64,000 bases of DNA from Zhouia spongiae (GCF_022760175.1 NZ_CP094326.1:1302001-1366000), one strand, 5' to 3'; shown: positions 44,080-53,372, counted from the first letter of the stretch. A program made the numbers and translations. Notes: generated by a model from the letters alone, not told the origin.

Positions 44080-45696
44080 ATGTCAGAAGACCATAAAAAA
44101 CAATTAGAACAACAACTTTGGAATATAGCCAACACCCTTAGAGGAAAGATGAATGCCGATGAATTTAGAGACTATATATTAGGCTTTATTTTCTACAAGT
44201 ACTTGGCTGAAAAAATGGAAATCTATGCCAATACCATTTTAGAACCAGATGGCATCCACTTTACCGATATTGACGAAAATACCCAAGAAGGGCAAGAATA
44301 TATAGAAGCTATTCGAGAGGAAGCTTTAGAAAAATTAGGCTACTTTTTAAAGCCATCAGAGTTATTTTCCTCAATCGCAGAAAGAGGAAATTACAATGCA
44401 GATGAAAACGCTTTAGACCAAGCAGCGGACACTACTGAAACATACAATACCAAGCACAATTTCATTATTGAAGATTTACAAAAAATCCTAAATAATGTAC
44501 AGAACAGTACAATGGGGACAGAGAGTGAAGAAGATTTCGATAATCTCTTTGAGGATATGGATCTAAACTCTACCAAATTAGGTAAAACCCCAGAAGCAAG
44601 AAACGAAGTTATTGCCAAAGTATTAGCACACTTAGATAAAATCGACTTTAAGTTAGAGCATACCGAATTAGATGTATTGGGTGATGCCTATGAATATTTG
44701 ATTGGTAAGTTTGCAAGTGGTGCAGGTAAAAAGGCTGGTGAGTTTTATACACCACAAGAAGTAAGTATGGTATTGGCTAAGTTGGTAACAACCGGCAAAC
44801 ACAAGCTAAAATCAGTATATGACCCAACATGTGGTAGTGGGTCCCTCTTGTTACGAGTAGCTAAAGAAGTTGAGGAAGTAAACAACTTCTATGGTCAAGA
44901 ATTAAACCGTACCACATACAACTTAGCGCGGATGAATATGATATTGCACGGTGTGCATTATCGAAAGTTTGATATTAAACAAGAAGATACTTTAGAGCAT
45001 CCGCAACACTTAGAACAACGTTTTGAAGCTATTGTAGCTAATCCACCATTTTCTGCAAAGTGGAGTGCTAACCAACTCTTTATGAGTGACGATAGGTTTA
45101 GTCAATATGGGAAGTTAGCACCAAGTAGTAAAGCTGATTGGGCATTTATACAGCATATGGTGCATCATTTAGCGGAGAATGGACAAATGGCAGTCGTATT
45201 ACCGCACGGTGCATTATTTAGAGGGGGTGCAGAAGGTCAAATTAGAGAATATCTAATAAAAGAAAAAAACTATTTAGATGCTGTAATTGGCTTACCAGCC
45301 AATATTTTTTACGGGACAAATATTCCAACCTGTATTTTGGTATTTAAAAAATGTAGAGAAAACCCAAATGATGTTTTATTTATTGATTCGAGTAATCATT
45401 ATTTGAAAGCCAAAAACACAAATTATTTAGGCAGTAGTGACATTGAGAAAATAATATCAACTTACAGGAACCCTGTCACTATTGATAAGTATAGTTATGT
45501 CGCCTCATTGGGTGAGATTAAGGATAATGATTATAACTTAAATATTCCAAGGTATGTAGATACTTTTGAGAAAGAAGCGGTAATAGATATTGACTTGGTT
45601 TCGAATGAATTAAAATCACTTGATTTAGAGTTAGCTAAAGTTGATGTGAAAATTTCAAAAGATTGTAAAGAATTAAACATCAGTACACCTTTTTAA
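44080..45696 (+). CDS. hsdM: type I restriction-modification system, methyltransferase subunit
   Basis: A 538-residue N6-adenine methyltransferase. The HsdM N-terminal domain (QLWNIANTLRGKMNADEFRDYILGFIFYKYLAEKM) is followed by the catalytic domain with AdoMet motif DPTCGSGSLLLR (about 248) and NPPFSAKWS (about 321), plus a C-terminal tail that contacts HsdS. It methylates host DNA at sites chosen by HsdS, together with which it forms the M2S methylase. It is 1 bp from hsdS. Confidence 0.96.
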   Translation: MSEDHKKQLEQQLWNIANTLRGKMNADEFRDYILGFIFYKYLAEKMEIYANTILEPDGIHFTDIDENTQEGQEYIEAIREEALEKLGYFLKPSELFSSIAERGNYNADENALDQAADTTETYNTKHNFIIEDLQKILNNVQNSTMGTESEEDFDNLFEDMDLNSTKLGKTPEARNEVIAKVLAHLDKIDFKLEHTELDVLGDAYEYLIGKFASGAGKKAGEFYTPQEVSMVLAKLVTTGKHKLKSVYDPTCGSGSLLLRVAKEVEEVNNFYGQELNRTTYNLARMNMILHGVHYRKFDIKQEDTLEHPQHLEQRFEAIVANPPFSAKWSANQLFMSDDRFSQYGKLAPSSKADWAFIQHMVHHLAENGQMAVVLPHGALFRGGAEGQIREYLIKEKNYLDAVIGLPANIFYGTNIPTCILVFKKCRENPNDVLFIDSSNHYLKAKNTNYLGSSDIEKIISTYRNPVTIDKYSYVASLGEIKDNDYNLNIPRYVDTFEKEAVIDIDLVSNELKSLDLELAKVDVKISKDCKELNISTPF

Positions 45697-45697
45697 A

Positions 45698-46912
45698 ATG
45701 GAAGTTTTGTCAAAACAGAAGAATGTTCCTGCTTTAAGATTTCCTGGATTTAAAGATTTCTTAGTGGATGTAAAAATTGGAGAAGTTATTAAGAGAATCT
45801 CTAAACCTGTAGATGTACATTTGGAAGAGTCGTACAATCAAATAGGTGTTAGGTCTCATGGTAAAGGTATTTTTTATAAAGACTCAGTTACCGGTAAATC
45901 TTTAGGTAACAAAAGAGTTTTTTGGTTAGAGGAAGACTTATTTATTGTTAATATAGTTTTTGCTTGGGAACAAGCTGTAGCTAAAACGACACTAAATGAA
46001 GTTGGTATGATAGCCTCTCATAGGTTTCCGATGTATCGTCCTTTAGATGGGATTTTAGATTTAGATTACCTACTTTTTTTGTTTTTGACAAATAAAGGGA
46101 AATATTTGTTAGAAACAGCATCACCTGGCGGTGCTGGTAGAAATAAAACATTAGGTCAAAAGGCTTTTGAAAACCTAACTATAAAAATACCGCAACTTAG
46201 TGAACAAAAAAAAGTGTCTTCTTTTCTTTTAAAAATTGAAAAACGAATAGAGATTTTAGAACAAAAGGAAATTTTATTAAAACAATATAAGAAAGCCATT
46301 GCTCAAAGGATATTTAATAAACAAATTAGTTTCAAAAACTCTAAAGATGAAAGCTTTCCTGATTGGAATACAGTAAAATTAAATGAGGTGCTATCTATGC
46401 CTGTAAAAATCAAACCAGAGAAGATAGATAGAGATAAAATTATTACTGTTAAGTTACACCTAAAAGGTGTTAGAAAGAGTAATAATACTAAAAACTTGTC
46501 TTTGGGGGCTACATATTATGTTAGGAGCAAAGGACAATTTATTTATGGTAAGCAAAACTTATTTAACGGTTCATTCGGTATTGTTCCACCAGAATTTGAT
46601 AATCATTTAACCTCTGCTGATATTCCTTCATTAGATATTGATAGAAGTAAAATTAACCCTAATTATTTAATGCAATTTTTAGGAAGGAAATCATATTATA
46701 AGAAACTTGAAGCTATAGCTATTGGGACAGGAAGTAAACGTATTCATGAAAAAGTGTTATTAAACTTAAAAATTGATTTACCTTCCTTAGAAGAGCAAAA
46801 TAGAATAGCATTTTTTTTAGATCAAATTGATAAAAGAATTTCATTTGTTACAAAACAAAAAATGGTAAGCAAAAAATATAAAAAATCAATATTACAAAAT
46901 ATGTTTTTGTAG
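45698..46912 (+). CDS. hsdS: type I restriction-modification system, specificity subunit
   Basis: A 404-residue HsdS with two target-recognition domains, each followed by a conserved helical spacer: PQLSEQKKVSSFLLKIEKRIE (about 167-190) and LPSLEEQNRIAFFLDQIDKRI (about 362-385). It sets the bipartite DNA target. The recognition sequence cannot be predicted by eye. No internal inverted repeat or spare hsdS fragment was seen, so there is no sign of phase-variable shuffling here. Confidence 0.94.
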   Translation: MEVLSKQKNVPALRFPGFKDFLVDVKIGEVIKRISKPVDVHLEESYNQIGVRSHGKGIFYKDSVTGKSLGNKRVFWLEEDLFIVNIVFAWEQAVAKTTLNEVGMIASHRFPMYRPLDGILDLDYLLFLFLTNKGKYLLETASPGGAGRNKTLGQKAFENLTIKIPQLSEQKKVSSFLLKIEKRIEILEQKEILLKQYKKAIAQRIFNKQISFKNSKDESFPDWNTVKLNEVLSMPVKIKPEKIDRDKIITVKLHLKGVRKSNNTKNLSLGATYYVRSKGQFIYGKQNLFNGSFGIVPPEFDNHLTSADIPSLDIDRSKINPNYLMQFLGRKSYYKKLEAIAIGTGSKRIHEKVLLNLKIDLPSLEEQNRIAFFLDQIDKRISFVTKQKMVSKKYKKSILQNMFL

Positions 46913-46923
46913 TAATAAAAACT

Positions 46924-49776
46924 ATGAGTACCCAACCAGAGCAAGTATTAGAAAATCAATTAGTAGAACAGTTATCACATCAAGGTTATACCAAAGTCAA
47001 TATTCCAGATGAAGCAGCGTTAGTAGCTAATTTAAAAACACAATTAGAAAAGCATAATAATATCACCTTTACGGCTAATGAGTTTGAGAGAGTTCTCAAT
47101 ATACTCAGTAAAGGTTCTGTGTTTGAAAAGGCTAAAACACTTCGCGAAAAACAGCACATTGTTAGGGATAATGGAGATAACCTCTATTTTGAGTTTTTAA
47201 ATACAGAGCATTGGTGTCAAAACCAATACCAGGTCACCCATCAAGTAACTATAGAAGGTTCTTATAAAAACCGTTATGATGTTACGTTGCTCATCAATGG
47301 CTTGCCTCTGGTACAAATAGAACTAAAGCGTAGAGGCTTAGAAATGAAAGAAGCCTTTAACCAAGTAAACCGTTACCAACGGCATTCATTTGGTGCTAAT
47401 GCAGCGTTATTTCAATACGTCCAAATATTTATTATTAGTAACGGTGTCAATACCAAATATTACGCCAATAATAGACATCAATCTTTCAAGCAGACATTCT
47501 ATTGGACAAACAAAGAGAATAAGCGGTTAACCAATATACTTAATGGCTTTACCTCAGAATTTTTAGACCCTTGCCATATCTCTAAAATGATATGCAAGTA
47601 CATCGTACTAAATGAAACCCATAAAATTTTAATGGTGTTAAGACCGTATCAATTCTATGCAGTAGAAGCATTAATAGATAGGGTGAAAAATTCAAACAAA
47701 AATGGGTATATATGGCATACTACAGGATCAGGTAAAACGCTAACATCCTTTAAGGCAAGCCAGATCATAATGAAAATGCCACAAGTTAAAAAAGTGGTGT
47801 TTGTGGTTGATAGAAAGGATTTAGATTACCAAACTACTAAAGAGTTCAATAGCTTCTCAAAAGGGAGTATCGATGGTACGGACAATACAAAAGCTCTGGT
47901 AAAACAGTTTAGCGATGATACCAAGATAATTGTAACTACCATTCAAAAGCTAAATACAGCCATTAGCAAGAAAAGTTATTTAGCCAAAATGGAACAGCTC
48001 AAAGATGAGCGTATGGTATTTATTTTCGATGAATGCCATCGAAGCCAATTTGGTGATACACATAACCGTATAAAGTCCTTCTTCAATAACCATCAAATGT
48101 TTGGTTTTACCGGAACACCAATATTTGCCGATAATGCAGTTAAGAATGAATTGGGCAAACGCACTACAAAAGAGTTGTTCGGTGAATGTTTGCATAAATA
48201 CGTCATTACAGATGCTATCAAAGACGAAAACGTATTAAAGTTTTCAGTGGAGTATGTAGGTCGATATAAGCAAAAGGAATCTGCTACAGAAATAGATATT
48301 GAGGTAGAAGATATAGACCGTAAGGAGTTGATGGAATCTCCAAAACGTTTAGAGAAGATTACAGATTATATTATTGCCAACCATAACCGTAAAACACATA
48401 GTAAAGAGTTTACCGCAATGTTCTGTGTAGGCAGTACAGATATGTTGGTAGATTATTATGACATACTGCATAGAAAGAAAGAAGAAGGAAAGCACAATCT
48501 TAAAATAGCAACCATTTTCAGCTTTGTTGCAAACGAAGACGATGCTGATGCCAACGGCTATATTCCAGAGGAAGTTTCCGTAGTTGAGGAAGCAGAAGCC
48601 TTGTATGGAATGAATAGCCATAAAAGAGATAAGTTAGAAACCTATATTGGGCATTACAACCAAATGTTTGGTTCTAATTTCTCTACCAAAGACAGTCAAT
48701 CATTCTACAACTATTACAATGACATTTCTAAGAAAGTAAAAGAACGAAAGATAGATGTATTGTTGGTAGTTAATATGTTCCTAACAGGCTTTGATAGTCC
48801 AGCTTTAAACACCTTATATGTTGATAAGAACTTAAAGTATCACGGCTTAATTCAAGCCTATTCCCGCACAAATAGAATTGTAAACGAACAGAAGTCACAA
48901 GGTAATATTGTGGTATTCCGTAACCTCAAAAAAGCAACAGACGATGCCATTACACTTTTTAGTAATAAAGAAGCTATTGAGGTGATTATCATGGAACCTT
49001 ATGAGGATTATGTAGAAAAATTTGATGAAGCATATAACAAGTTATTAAACCTAACGCCAACAGTAGATAGCGTGAATGATTTGCTAAGTGAAGAAGATGA
49101 ATTGGAGTTTATCAAGGCATTTAGAGAGCTGATGCGTTTAAAAAATACAATGACCACTTTTGCTAATTTCGATTGGGAAGATTTGTCAATGGATGAGCAG
49201 TTGTTTAATGATTTTAGAAGTAAATACTTAGACCTTTGGCAGAAAACAAAACATGATACAGCTAAAGAAAAAGTATCCATTTTAGATGATGTAGATTTTG
49301 AATTAGAATTAATTCACAGAGACGAAATAAATGTAACCTATATCCTAAACCTCTTGGCATCCCTAAAAGATGCAAGTAAATCAGAACAGGAAGCTAAGAA
49401 AAAAGAAATTGTCGATATACTATCTGGAGAAGCTAATTTAAGAAGTAAACGAGAATTAATAGAAAAGTTCATTCAGGATAATTTACCTCAAATAGAAGAG
49501 GCGGAAAGCATTCCGCAAGAGTTTGAAAAGTTCTGGACAGAAGAACAGCAAAAAGCATTTGAGGTATTTGTAAAAGAGGAAAACCTATCATCAGATAGAA
49601 CACAAAAGCTGATAGAAGATTATCTATATGCAGAAAGAGAACCATTGCGTGATGAACTTTTAGACCTTATAGAAGGAGATAAACCCTCAGTTTTAAAGCG
49701 TAAATCGATAGGAGATAGAATACTACAAAAGGTCATTAATTTTGTGGATACTTTTATTAATGGAATGGATAATTAA
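46924..49776 (+). CDS. hsdR: type I restriction-modification system, restriction subunit
   Basis: A 950-residue HsdR. The N-terminal PD-(D/E)xK nuclease has YDVTLLINGLPLVQIELKRRG (ExK about residue 130). The SF2 translocase has Walker A in HTTGSGKTLTSF (about 264), the DEAD-like box FDECHRSQFGD (about 368), GFTGTPIF, and late motif VNMFLTGFDSPALNTLYVDK with IQAYSRTNR. The C-terminal helical domain contacts the methylase. It cuts unmodified DNA after translocation. The operon order XRE-M-S-R is complete and all subunits look intact. Confidence 0.96.
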   Translation: MSTQPEQVLENQLVEQLSHQGYTKVNIPDEAALVANLKTQLEKHNNITFTANEFERVLNILSKGSVFEKAKTLREKQHIVRDNGDNLYFEFLNTEHWCQNQYQVTHQVTIEGSYKNRYDVTLLINGLPLVQIELKRRGLEMKEAFNQVNRYQRHSFGANAALFQYVQIFIISNGVNTKYYANNRHQSFKQTFYWTNKENKRLTNILNGFTSEFLDPCHISKMICKYIVLNETHKILMVLRPYQFYAVEALIDRVKNSNKNGYIWHTTGSGKTLTSFKASQIIMKMPQVKKVVFVVDRKDLDYQTTKEFNSFSKGSIDGTDNTKALVKQFSDDTKIIVTTIQKLNTAISKKSYLAKMEQLKDERMVFIFDECHRSQFGDTHNRIKSFFNNHQMFGFTGTPIFADNAVKNELGKRTTKELFGECLHKYVITDAIKDENVLKFSVEYVGRYKQKESATEIDIEVEDIDRKELMESPKRLEKITDYIIANHNRKTHSKEFTAMFCVGSTDMLVDYYDILHRKKEEGKHNLKIATIFSFVANEDDADANGYIPEEVSVVEEAEALYGMNSHKRDKLETYIGHYNQMFGSNFSTKDSQSFYNYYNDISKKVKERKIDVLLVVNMFLTGFDSPALNTLYVDKNLKYHGLIQAYSRTNRIVNEQKSQGNIVVFRNLKKATDDAITLFSNKEAIEVIIMEPYEDYVEKFDEAYNKLLNLTPTVDSVNDLLSEEDELEFIKAFRELMRLKNTMTTFANFDWEDLSMDEQLFNDFRSKYLDLWQKTKHDTAKEKVSILDDVDFELELIHRDEINVTYILNLLASLKDASKSEQEAKKKEIVDILSGEANLRSKRELIEKFIQDNLPQIEEAESIPQEFEKFWTEEQQKAFEVFVKEENLSSDRTQKLIEDYLYAEREPLRDELLDLIEGDKPSVLKRKSIGDRILQKVINFVDTFINGMDN

Positions 49777-49841
49777 ATGAAATAAACTAATATTTTTAAA
49801 CTTGATAATATACTTTTGGTTAAACTCTTTTAGCTATAAAA

Positions 49842-49894
49842 TTAACTTAAAAGTGAAAAATATTTGTAAATTAACCTATAAGTGAATAACTTTG
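49842..49894 (+). promoter_or_regulatory. promoter and operator repeats of the TAC operon
   Basis: The promoter is TTTG (49863-49866), a 20-bp spacer and TAACTTTG (49887-49894), an excellent match to the phylum consensus. Two direct repeats of 16 bp, TTAACTTAAAAGTGAA (49842-49857) and TTAACCTATAAGTGAA (49871-49886), 14/16 identical and 29 bp apart, surround it and are probably the antitoxin operator. Confidence 0.75.
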
Positions 49895-50406
49895 CACACA
49901 TAAAACCACTGTTTAAGTATAATAAAGTAGCATATTACTCTGTTATATTAAACGATAATAAAGAAACCTTGTACGAACAGTTTGTTAAAAAGCACGAGCT
50001 TATCAATAAAAACAAACTATACCATATTCAAAAATGGTTACAAGTAATTGGGAAAAAGTATGGCGCACAACAACGTTTTTTCAGAAATGAAGCTTATACC
50101 GCAGATACTTCAGCATTACCACCTGTGGGCAAAGACAGAGAACCGTATTATATCGAGAATGGCAAAAAGAAAAGCAACACATTAAGATTGTATTGTTTAA
50201 GAGCCAGTGAAGGCGTAGTCTTTTTGTTTAGTGGTGATAATAAAACCGCAAATAACGCTCAAGACTGCCCAAACGTGAAACCTCACTTCTTATTGGCTAA
50301 TCAACTTACAGAAGCAATTGATGAAGCATTCAAAAATAAAGACATAGTTTGGAATGATGATTGTACTTTAATCGATTGTGATAAAAACTTTAAACTCTAT
50401 TATTAA
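49882..50406 (+). CDS. HigB-like toxin of a TAC (toxin-antitoxin-chaperone) operon
   Basis: A 174-residue protein. The part from about 40 to 120 (WLQVIGKKYGAQQRFFRNEA, LRLYCLRASEGVVFLFSGDN) resembles Bacteroidota HigB-like toxin proteins, in which the toxin gene comes first. The start is uncertain: the frame opens at a GTG at 49882, but that codon overlaps the -7 box, so it would not be transcribed. Start candidates further down (ATA at 49900, CTG at 49909) are not standard. It lies 2 bp before the HTH gene. Confidence 0.6.
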   Translation: MNNFAHIKPLFKYNKVAYYSVILNDNKETLYEQFVKKHELINKNKLYHIQKWLQVIGKKYGAQQRFFRNEAYTADTSALPPVGKDREPYYIENGKKKSNTLRLYCLRASEGVVFLFSGDNKTANNAQDCPNVKPHFLLANQLTEAIDEAFKNKDIVWNDDCTLIDCDKNFKLYY

Positions 50407-50408
50407 TT

Positions 50409-50783
50409 ATGGAATTTCCTAAAAACAACATATTAGACAATTGGTTAGAAGCTAATCAAAATACTGAAATAGACAGATTCATTGAAAGAAACTTGGCTAT
50501 AACAGAAAAGGTATGCGCTGTTTTAAAAGAACGTGGTATCAAGAAAAAGAAATTTGCTGAAATGTTAGGCAAATCTCCTTCAGAGGTATCTAAGTGGTTG
50601 TCTGGCTTGCATAACCTTACCTTAAAAAGTATTACTAAAATGGAAGAGGTTTTGGATATTAATCTAATTAATATTGAACCTATAAAAGAAATTGAATACG
50701 TTTATTTAGGTTCTATTCCTGGAGGTAATATGGAAGATGCCATCAATGGGTATGAAGAAACAAATTATAGCGAAGCAAGCTAA
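50409..50783 (+). CDS. HigA-like antitoxin (XRE HTH)
   Basis: A 124-residue protein. A helical N-terminus is followed by an XRE helix-turn-helix (KERGIKKKKFAEMLGKSPSEVSKWL, SGLHNLTLKSITKMEEVL). The final 30 residues (VYLGSIPGGNMEDAING..) form an extra tail such as chaperone-addicted antitoxins use. It overlaps the SecB-like gene by 1 nt (TAATG) and probably binds the repeats at 49842-49886. Confidence 0.72.
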   Translation: MEFPKNNILDNWLEANQNTEIDRFIERNLAITEKVCAVLKERGIKKKKFAEMLGKSPSEVSKWLSGLHNLTLKSITKMEEVLDINLINIEPIKEIEYVYLGSIPGGNMEDAINGYEETNYSEAS

Positions 50784-51235
50784 TGAGTAAAGAGGTTAAA
50801 ATAGACCCAGAAAAAATACACTTATTTCACATTAACATCGTGGAAAGCTCTATTAAAGATGTAGCTCAAAAAGGCGCAAACAACTTTAATATAAATATTG
50901 CTCAAACCACAATGCATAACTTAAAAGATGAAAGGGTGAAAATAGGTATGTTCATAGATTTAATCCATGATGAGGTATCTTCTGGTGCTAAGGCTCGTTT
51001 TGTTTTCGATTTTCATTTTAGGGTTGAAGAATTAAACAATTATTACAAGTTAAATGAAGATGGTTCACCAATATTTACAGGTGTACTCATAGCAACCCTT
51101 TTAGGGATTAGTTTTTCAACAGCAAGAGGTATTATATTTGAGAGGTTATCCAATACCAACATGCAAGGTATAATTCTGCCGATAGTCTCTCCTCAAAAAA
51201 TGTTGTCCTTACAAAAGAAAGAAGAGTCTAAATAA
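50783..51235 (+). CDS. SecB-like chaperone of the TAC operon
   Basis: A 150-residue protein. The segment LLGISFSTARGIIFERLSNT followed by MQGIILPIVSPQKML is the SecB-type pattern (the conserved helix with ARE/ARG then a proline-containing strand), and the N-terminal half has long strands (ARFVFDFHFRV) like the SecB beta sheet. In TAC systems a SecB-like protein stabilises the antitoxin. The gene is fused by overlap to the antitoxin, which supports this reading. It could also be a housekeeping paralogue, but position argues otherwise. Confidence 0.68.
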   Translation: MSKEVKIDPEKIHLFHINIVESSIKDVAQKGANNFNINIAQTTMHNLKDERVKIGMFIDLIHDEVSSGAKARFVFDFHFRVEELNNYYKLNEDGSPIFTGVLIATLLGISFSTARGIIFERLSNTNMQGIILPIVSPQKMLSLQKKEESK

Positions 51236-51243
51236 GGGTTGTT

Positions 51244-51651
51244 ATGAAAGAGAGTTTAGTTAAATTATTATTTGAAGAATATAAACAAATCTGTCTTTTT
51301 GAAGAACTTGAAAGCAAAGGGATAGATTTAAACAGAATAACGGTTCGTAACTCCGAAATTGTTTTAGACTTAATTGGTTTTCCTAAAGACAATACCCGCG
51401 ATTATGATTTCAATGTTTTAAATGGTCAAGAGCATAATCCATTAAGAGGTAAAGTGCCAGACGATGATCTTTTTTGTAGAGATTGGTTGTACGAAAAATA
51501 TCATGACATCATAACTTCTATAGAAAAGAAACAAAGAATAGACGTTACTGATAAGGGGCTTAAAATGGTGGAATATGATGATGAGGTTTTAATTAAATCT
51601 GAATTGAAAGCCTTTATTGATTGGCTCTATTCTGAATACGCTAACCTTTAA
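51244..51651 (+). CDS. small protein of unknown function after the TAC operon
   Basis: A 135-residue acidic, soluble protein starting 8 bp after the SecB-like gene, so probably in the same transcript. It has no motif I recognise; conserved-looking parts are VLDLIGFPKDNTRDYDFN and FCRDWLYEKYHDII. It may be a further part of the toxin-antitoxin locus. Confidence 0.55.
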   Translation: MKESLVKLLFEEYKQICLFEELESKGIDLNRITVRNSEIVLDLIGFPKDNTRDYDFNVLNGQEHNPLRGKVPDDDLFCRDWLYEKYHDIITSIEKKQRIDVTDKGLKMVEYDDEVLIKSELKAFIDWLYSEYANL

Positions 51652-51671
51652 AAGGAAGCTAAAAACTCCCC

Positions 51672-52160
51672 ACAAACCAAAACCCAGTTTGTTGTTATCA
51701 CAAAAAACCTCTGTCTTTTGGTTTGTTCCCCGCGCCACCGCACATGTAGGGCTTAAATGTCCAACGCTCATATAGCACATTGCAGCTTGCGCTCTCGTAC
51801 CTCGTTTACAACTGCAAAGAGCTATACCCCCCAAAAAGCTATTCATTTAAGCCCTACCCAAAGCTATATTTACATAACGGGTAGTTATGGTACAGGATTG
51901 AAGCCTATTACAACCATTCAAATGATTCCCCTGTAGCCATAACTCCATTATGTAAAATAGCCGACATACCCCACGCTCACATCCAAACCCATCAACAAAA
52001 AGCCACTTTTCCCCGCCACCCAAGTCAGCGGTTTTAAAAAAATAGGTTTAGGAAACATCGTGCAGCTATGGCACATTACTTTTTCGAAAATAAAAAAGCA
52101 ATAAGCCATAGTTTCCATGCCGGTATAAGTAGCGTGTTTATAAGCTATGCTACCGCATAA
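51672..52160. repeat. array of imperfect palindromes in a gene-free stretch
   Basis: The 629-bp gap 51652-52280 has no gene but four hairpin candidates. (1) ACAAACCAAAA (51672-51682) / TTTTGGTTTGT (51716-51726), perfect. (2) TAGGGCTTAAATG (51747-51759) / CATTTAAGCCCTA (51844-51856), perfect, enclosing TATAGC-x5-GCAG / CTGC-x5-GCTATA. (3) TTACATAACGG..TTATGG..ACAGG (51870-51896) / its near complement (51930-51955). (4) GGAAAC..CTATGGC (from about 52051) / GCCATAG..GTTTCC (to about 52116). This is a possible origin, transfer or recombination region. Confidence 0.65.
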
Positions 52161-52280
52161 CAATATAAAACCCTACCCATACCCACGCACCACCCAATGC
52201 TCAAATAAGGCTGTAAACCTATTTTTTTAAGTGTTTATGCCCCTAAAAGTGTAACTTAATGTGATTAAAAACAATGCGTT

Positions 52281-52577
52281 ATGAATACGAAAACCATACA
52301 AATCACAGAGGTAACAGTACAGGAATTAGCCGATATAGTTGCCGATAGATTAATTCAGAAATTAGAACCATACCTTCAGGAATTAACAAAACCAAAAAAT
52401 GAAGAACTGCTAACACGATTTGAAACAGCAGAGTATTTAAGAGTAAGCCTGGTAACTATAAGTGCTTGGTCAAAACTTGGCATTATAAACCCAATCCGTA
52501 TGGGGAATAAAGTTTTGTTTAAAAAGCAGCACATTTTAGACATTTTGGAACAACAGAGAATAAATAAAAAAAGGTAG
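52281..52577 (+). CDS. HTH_17 excisionase-like protein
   Basis: A 98-residue protein. Its N-terminus (TVQELADIVADRLIQKLEPYLQ) is helical. The C-terminus is an HTH_17 domain (LTRFETAEYLRVSLVTISAWSKLGIINPIRMGNKVLFKKQHILDIL). It is the second such gene in the element and follows the hairpin-rich gap, where it may bind. Confidence 0.82.
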   Translation: MNTKTIQITEVTVQELADIVADRLIQKLEPYLQELTKPKNEELLTRFETAEYLRVSLVTISAWSKLGIINPIRMGNKVLFKKQHILDILEQQRINKKR

Positions 52578-52613
52578 CAAAGGTATGTGGCTTCCATAGC
52601 CAACGCGCAAGCC

Positions 52614-52704
52614 TATCAAGGTCAAGCCCTACGGGTTTTGAAAAAAATCTCCACCTCAAATTAATGGTGTAGGGAGGTTGTATTTTTTCCAAAAACCTTG
52701 ACAG
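52614..52704. repeat. long imperfect palindrome, possible transfer or replication origin
   Basis: TATCAAGG (52614-52621) and TTTTGAAAAAAAT (52636-52648) pair with CCTTGACAG (52696-52704) and ATTTTTTCCAAAA (52682-52694), with an inner CTCC / GGAG pair. It lies in the gene-free stretch 52578-52807, after the HTH_17 gene. An origin role is a guess from position. Confidence 0.4.
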
Positions 52705-52807
52705 CCTTATCCACGCCACAAGTACATACGGCTTTCTTTTTTGATTGTTTTTCTTTTAAAAAATTATAGGCGCGAAGCGTAGCGAAGCAATTTTAAATTG
52801 GATAGCT

Positions 52808-53248
52808 ATGTCAACGTTTCAACTGAAAACACACCAACCCGGAAGAACCTACACTCAGCCACATTTCTTTATTTTGAACAAAGGGCTTAACAGCGGAAAG
52901 CCATTACCAGATCCCTGTCCTAACTGTTTTGTTCTAACCACTCCAACCGAAGAAGACAAAAACATGTTATTCCACTTGTCTATGATGCTTCAAATAGGCG
53001 GTTTTTACGCTTATTATTTAAAAGGTAGTGTTATTCCGTTTATCACTATAGATGATTGCAGAAACACACTTAAAAACGCTTTGAAGTCAACCCAAAATAA
53101 TGATGGGGAGTTTCAAAAGTACCTTAGAGCAGTTTACGCCATCAACAAAAAGGAAATGGAACTGCAAAATGTCATTGCCAAAATATCAGATTTAAAGGTG
53201 GCTTATATCCAATCCTGTTTCAAACAGATGCAATTAAAAGTAACCTAA
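52808..53248 (+). CDS. unknown protein (DUF6943-like)
   Basis: A 146-residue protein opening FQLKTHQPGRTYTQPHFFILNKGLNSGKPL, PDPCPNCFVL, a pattern I associate with DUF6943 proteins of Bacteroidota mobile elements. The two Cys of CPNC may bind metal. The C-terminal half is helical. Its role in the element is unknown. Confidence 0.55.
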   Translation: MSTFQLKTHQPGRTYTQPHFFILNKGLNSGKPLPDPCPNCFVLTTPTEEDKNMLFHLSMMLQIGGFYAYYLKGSVIPFITIDDCRNTLKNALKSTQNNDGEFQKYLRAVYAINKKEMELQNVIAKISDLKVAYIQSCFKQMQLKVT

Positions 53249-53372
53249 TGCATAAGCAACCAACTGTTTGTGAATGGTTTGGTTTGTGCTACATTTCAGA
53301 AGGATAAAGGGTGAAACCTTTTACCAAGTCCGTACCAAGTCCAAGTGAGTTTTAATTAAATATGTATATGTT

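Noticed and set aside
45698-46912. Phase-variable hsdS with inversion partners
   Set aside because: Only one complete hsdS is present, and no second specificity gene, fragment or site-specific invertase lies next to it.
51589-52163. Open frames of 71-85 codons on the minus strand in the hairpin-rich gap
   Set aside because: They are rich in Cys, His and Met, lack start signals and cross several palindromes; the hairpins explain the region better.
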